NCBI GenBank assembly: GCA_003150035.1
Contig: QALR01000007.1
Location: forward strand, 1-64,000
Reading direction: 5' to 3'
Length of the DNA stretch: 64,000 bases
From: Clostridiales bacterium
Lineage (GTDB): Bacteria; Bacillota; Clostridia; Oscillospirales; CAG-272
Shown here in pieces: positions 61,074 to 64,000 of this stretch. Position numbers and translations under genes: made by a program. Position 1 is the stretch's first letter, and every line of letters begins with the position of its first letter. Below the pieces are notes generated by a model that was given only the letters and a program-made list of their open reading frames with translations, was not told where the DNA came from and searched no databases.

Positions 61074-62570
61074 ATGATTACAGGTGAACTCAAAAATAAA
61101 ATTGACGCGCTGTGGGATATATTCGCGTCGGGCGGGCTTGTTAACCCTCTTGATGTTATCGAGCAGATAACATATTTAATGTTTATACACGATCTTGACG
61201 ATGTGGACAATCTTCGCGCAAAGGAAAGCGCCATGCTCGGACTTCCTCATAAAAGTATTTTTGCTGATGAAATAACGATAGGTGAGCGCAAAATTGATGG
61301 GAACCAGTTAAAGTGGTCAATCTTCCGTGATTTCCCCGCCGATAAAATGTATAGTGTAATGCAGGAATGGGTTTTTCCATTTATTAAGGGACTGCACGGC
61401 GATAAGGACAGCGCATATTCCAAATATATGGACGACGCGATTTTCAAAATTCCCACACCGTTGGTGCTGGACAAGGTTGTAAACAGTCTTGACGGGATAT
61501 ATGCCCTTATGAAAGAGTCTGACGGCGCAGATGTACGGGGCGATACATACGAATACCTGCTTAATAAAATAGCGCAGTCGGGGCGCAACGGTCAGTTCAG
61601 AACGCCGAGACATATTATAAAAATGATGGTTGATATGACGCGGCCGAAACCTGATGACGTTATATGCGATCCCGCGTGCGGAACAGCCGGATTTCTTGTT
61701 TCCGCCGGTGAATATCTTAAGGAGCATTATAAGGAAGAAATCTTCTTTGACAGGCAGAAAAAAGATCACTATATGAATTCCATGTTCTTCGGCTACGATA
61801 TGGACAGAACAATGCTCCGCATAGGCGCTATGAATATGATGACTCACGGGGTGGACAGCCCGTTTATTGAATACCGTGACAGCCTTTCCGACCAGAATCC
61901 GGACAGGGAAAAATATTCGCTTATACTTGCGAATCCTCCGTTCAAGGGCAGTCTTGACTATGATATAGTATCTGCCGATCTTCTTAAAATGTGCAAAACC
62001 AAAAAAACAGAGCTTTTGTTTCTGGCTCTCTTTATCCGTGCGCTTAAAACCGGCGGCAGATGCGCCTGCATTGTTCCCGACGGTGTGCTTTTCGGATCCT
62101 CTAAGGCGCATAAGGATATAAGAAAAGAAATTATTGAGAACAACCGGCTTGAAGCGGTGATTTCTATGCCATCGGGTGTGTTTAAGCCATATGCCGGAGT
62201 TTCCACGGCGATACTTATATTTACAAAAACCGGACACGGCGGAACGGACAATGTATGGTTTTACGATATGAGAGCGGACGGCTTTTCGCTTGACGATAAA
62301 AGAACTCCGACACAGGAAAATAATATACCCGATATTATAGAGCGTTTTCATAACTCCGAGCAGGAAAAAGAGCGCAAAAGAACCGAACAGAGCTTTTTTG
62401 TTCCGAAAGAAGAAATTGCCGGCAATGATTACGACCTTTCGATAAACAAGTACAAAAAGGTGGAGTATGTGCCTGTGGAGTATCCCTCCACAACGGAAAT
62501 TATGGCAGATCTGCACGAACTTGAAACCGAGATTACCGCAGGACTTTCTGAATTGGAGGAAATACTGTGA
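61074..62570 (+). CDS. hsdM: Type I restriction-modification methyltransferase subunit
   Basis: 498 residues. An N-terminal HsdM helical domain (LWDIFASGGLVNPLDVIEQI) precedes the methylase: GQFRTPRHIIKMMVDMTRPK, the S-adenosylmethionine motif DPACGTAGFL, and the adenine catalytic motif NPPF (LANPPFKGSLDYD). It methylates adenine in the recognition site with HsdS. It overlaps the small membrane protein gene. hsdR is not in the window. Confidence 0.95.
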   Translation: MITGELKNKIDALWDIFASGGLVNPLDVIEQITYLMFIHDLDDVDNLRAKESAMLGLPHKSIFADEITIGERKIDGNQLKWSIFRDFPADKMYSVMQEWVFPFIKGLHGDKDSAYSKYMDDAIFKIPTPLVLDKVVNSLDGIYALMKESDGADVRGDTYEYLLNKIAQSGRNGQFRTPRHIIKMMVDMTRPKPDDVICDPACGTAGFLVSAGEYLKEHYKEEIFFDRQKKDHYMNSMFFGYDMDRTMLRIGAMNMMTHGVDSPFIEYRDSLSDQNPDREKYSLILANPPFKGSLDYDIVSADLLKMCKTKKTELLFLALFIRALKTGGRCACIVPDGVLFGSSKAHKDIRKEIIENNRLEAVISMPSGVFKPYAGVSTAILIFTKTGHGGTDNVWFYDMRADGFSLDDKRTPTQENNIPDIIERFHNSEQEKERKRTEQSFFVPKEEIAGNDYDLSINKYKKVEYVPVEYPSTTEIMADLHELETEITAGLSELEEIL

Positions 62571-63082
62571 GAAAGTGCAGAAGATGTATAACAATAATAA
62601 ATAACGAGATTGATTATGATAAATTGGCAGAGGCGGTAGTGAAAGCCGTTAAAACTGAACCGGAAACACAAGAGGTAAAGACGGAAATATCGTTTTTGCA
62701 AAAAATATGTTTTATTATCAGAAATAAAAAAGATACCGACAGAAATTTAACGATTGGTATTTTTTCGGGTTTGTTGACAGTTTTGTTTAATTCTTTGGCG
62801 ATTATCGTAGCTTTGGTTGGCGTTCTCTTTTTAATAGGTATGTTTGTAACGGCTGTAAATACTTCATGGACAGCGGATAAAGTAGCGGCAAATATTGCAT
62901 CAATAGTGCTTTCTGTGATACTGATATTTTTTTCTTTCCTGTTTGCTGTATTTCTTCGTGGTTCGGCAAACGAAATTAAAAAAGAGAAAGACAGTAATTT
63001 TATTTTATCCGTATTTTCGGGAGTTGTCAGCTTTTCCGCGCTGATTGTGGCTCTTATTGCATTACTTAAGGGGGTGGCGTAA
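62567..63082 (+). CDS. Small membrane protein between hsdM and hsdS
   Basis: 171 residues with a GTG start overlapping the hsdM stop (GTGA). After a short start with a CRRC pair and the amphipathic IDYDKLAEAVVKAVK, there are three or four membrane helices (about 66-100, 112-132, 145-170). Its stop overlaps the hsdS start. I recognise no family. Tight overlap on both sides implies co-translation with the modification subunits, which is unusual because type I systems are cytoplasmic. Confidence 0.7.
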   Translation: MRKCRRCITIINNEIDYDKLAEAVVKAVKTEPETQEVKTEISFLQKICFIIRNKKDTDRNLTIGIFSGLLTVLFNSLAIIVALVGVLFLIGMFVTAVNTSWTADKVAANIASIVLSVILIFFSFLFAVFLRGSANEIKKEKDSNFILSVFSGVVSFSALIVALIALLKGVA

Positions 63083-64000
63083 TGGCAAAACTGGGTGATG
63101 TTTTTAATTTACAAATGGGAAAAACGCCTTCCAGAAATAAATCCAGTTATTGGAATAACGGCGAATATAACTGGGTATCTATCTCAGATTTAAGTAATTA
63201 TCAAAAGTATGTAGAATCTACAAAAGAAAAGATTTCTTTGTTAGCTGTACAAGAAAGCGGGATAAAAAGCGTTCCTGCGAACACAGTGATTATGAGTTTT
63301 AAACTTTCATTAGGGAAAACAGCTATTACACAAGAATCTATATATACCAATGAAGCAATAATGGCATTTATTCCAACAGGTAAATATGATGTTTTACCGG
63401 ATTATTTTTATTATTTGTTCTCTGCAAAGGATTGGTCAAAAGGGACAAACCGTGCGGTTATGGGAACAACTTTGAATAAAGCGTTGCTTTTTGAAATAGA
63501 TGTTCCGATTCCGCCTATTGATGAACAGCGGAGAATTGCGGCGGTGTTGGACAAGGTCAGCGACCTTATTGCTAAACGCCGCCAACAGCTGGACAAGCTC
63601 GATTTACTTATCAAATCCCGATTTATCGAACTGTTTGGGGATCCGGTGAGCAATCCATTTGGGTGGAAAAAACAACTGCTTGGCACCGTATGCGATGTGA
63701 GGGATGGAACCCATGATTCACCTGAGTATTATGAAACCGGATATCCGCTTGTAACATCGAAAAATGTAACAAGTGGGCGCATAGACCTTTCTGGTTGCAG
63801 CTTTATTTCAGAATCAGCATACAACCAGATTAACGAAAGATCCAAAGTCGATTTTGGTGACATTATTATGCCCATGATCGGTACGGTTGGAAAACCGGTC
63901 ATTGTTGACATCGAGCCGGTATTCGCAATAAAGAATGTTGCGCTGATAAAGTTCCCCACGGATGCCCCAGTCAACAATATATATATCCGAGCTTTTCTGG
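63082..64000 (+). CDS. hsdS: Type I restriction-modification specificity subunit, 3' end outside window
   Basis: 306 codons are visible and the frame is open at the right edge. The first target-recognition domain (about 1-150) starts LGDVFNLQMGKTPSRNKSSY, the central conserved helix is IPPIDEQRRIAAVLDKVSDL followed by RRQQLDKLDLLIKSRFIELF, and the second recognition domain begins at about 200 (VCDVRDGTHDSPEYY). HsdS selects the two half-sites recognised by the complex. The ATG overlaps the previous stop (TAATG). Confidence 0.93.
   Translation, partial: MAKLGDVFNLQMGKTPSRNKSSYWNNGEYNWVSISDLSNYQKYVESTKEKISLLAVQESGIKSVPANTVIMSFKLSLGKTAITQESIYTNEAIMAFIPTGKYDVLPDYFYYLFSAKDWSKGTNRAVMGTTLNKALLFEIDVPIPPIDEQRRIAAVLDKVSDLIAKRRQQLDKLDLLIKSRFIELFGDPVSNPFGWKKQLLGTVCDVRDGTHDSPEYYETGYPLVTSKNVTSGRIDLSGCSFISESAYNQINERSKVDFGDIIMPMIGTVGKPVIVDIEPVFAIKNVALIKFPTDAPVNNIYIRAFL

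Noticed and set aside
61317..62594. 425-codon minus-strand frame opposite hsdM
   Set aside because: hsdM has intact catalytic motifs; the reverse frame has no ribosome site and low-complexity composition.

Overview
The window looks like chromosome from an anaerobic, endospore-forming Firmicute of class Clostridia, probably a gut Oscillospirales or Christensenellales relative. The evidence is the pro-sigma-E pair spoIIGA-sigE, a complete spoIIIAA-AH operon, AGGAGG-type ribosome sites, sigma-A promoters with 17-base spacing, and the intergenic repeats common in gut Clostridia. The family-level placement is inference.

Layout. 1-12.1 kb is accessory DNA: decayed mobile-element genes (a DUF6076 protein, a truncated sigma-like gene, a DUF6061 gene with an internal stop, a clipped HTH gene) flank a long MerR-controlled operon (1784-11444). 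That operon encodes two cytoplasmic oxidoreductase-type enzymes, a RibD/DHFR-like protein, lipoproteins carrying flavodoxin and/or alpha/beta-hydrolase domains, a DUF4405 membrane protein, a DUF362 lipoprotein, an ECF S component and a UPF0718-type permease. It is the best candidate for an undescribed system: a redox and ester-cleaving module on the outer face of the membrane.

12.1-32.3 kb is core genome: initiator tRNA-Met and tRNA-Leu, deoxynucleoside catabolism (deoC-deoD-pdp), an EamA transporter, tRNA-Gly and tRNA-Thr, rsmA, murD, three tandem M42 peptidase genes (the middle one lacking key residues), a PLP enzyme, an esterase, spoIIGA-sigE, rpmE, hflX and yigZ. Four related structured intergenic elements sit just upstream of genes here.

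32.4-45.7 kb holds the macromolecular synthesis operon (dGTPase, dnaG, rpoD), a 1238-residue lipoprotein with mixed solute-binding folds, and the spoIIIA operon.

45.7-56.9 kb carries an HTH protein with a predicted beta-helical tail, a sugar-use cluster (Gfo/Idh/MocA, GH4 alpha-galactosidase, UgpC-type ATPase), Tex, a pseudouridine synthase and a secreted M6 protease.

57-64 kb is a second accessory region: a chimeric truncated integrase, an HTH regulator, a 3' fragment of tRNA-Pro that looks like an attachment-site scar, and an AT-rich defence operon (Fic protein, HsdM, a small membrane protein, HsdS) that runs off the right end.
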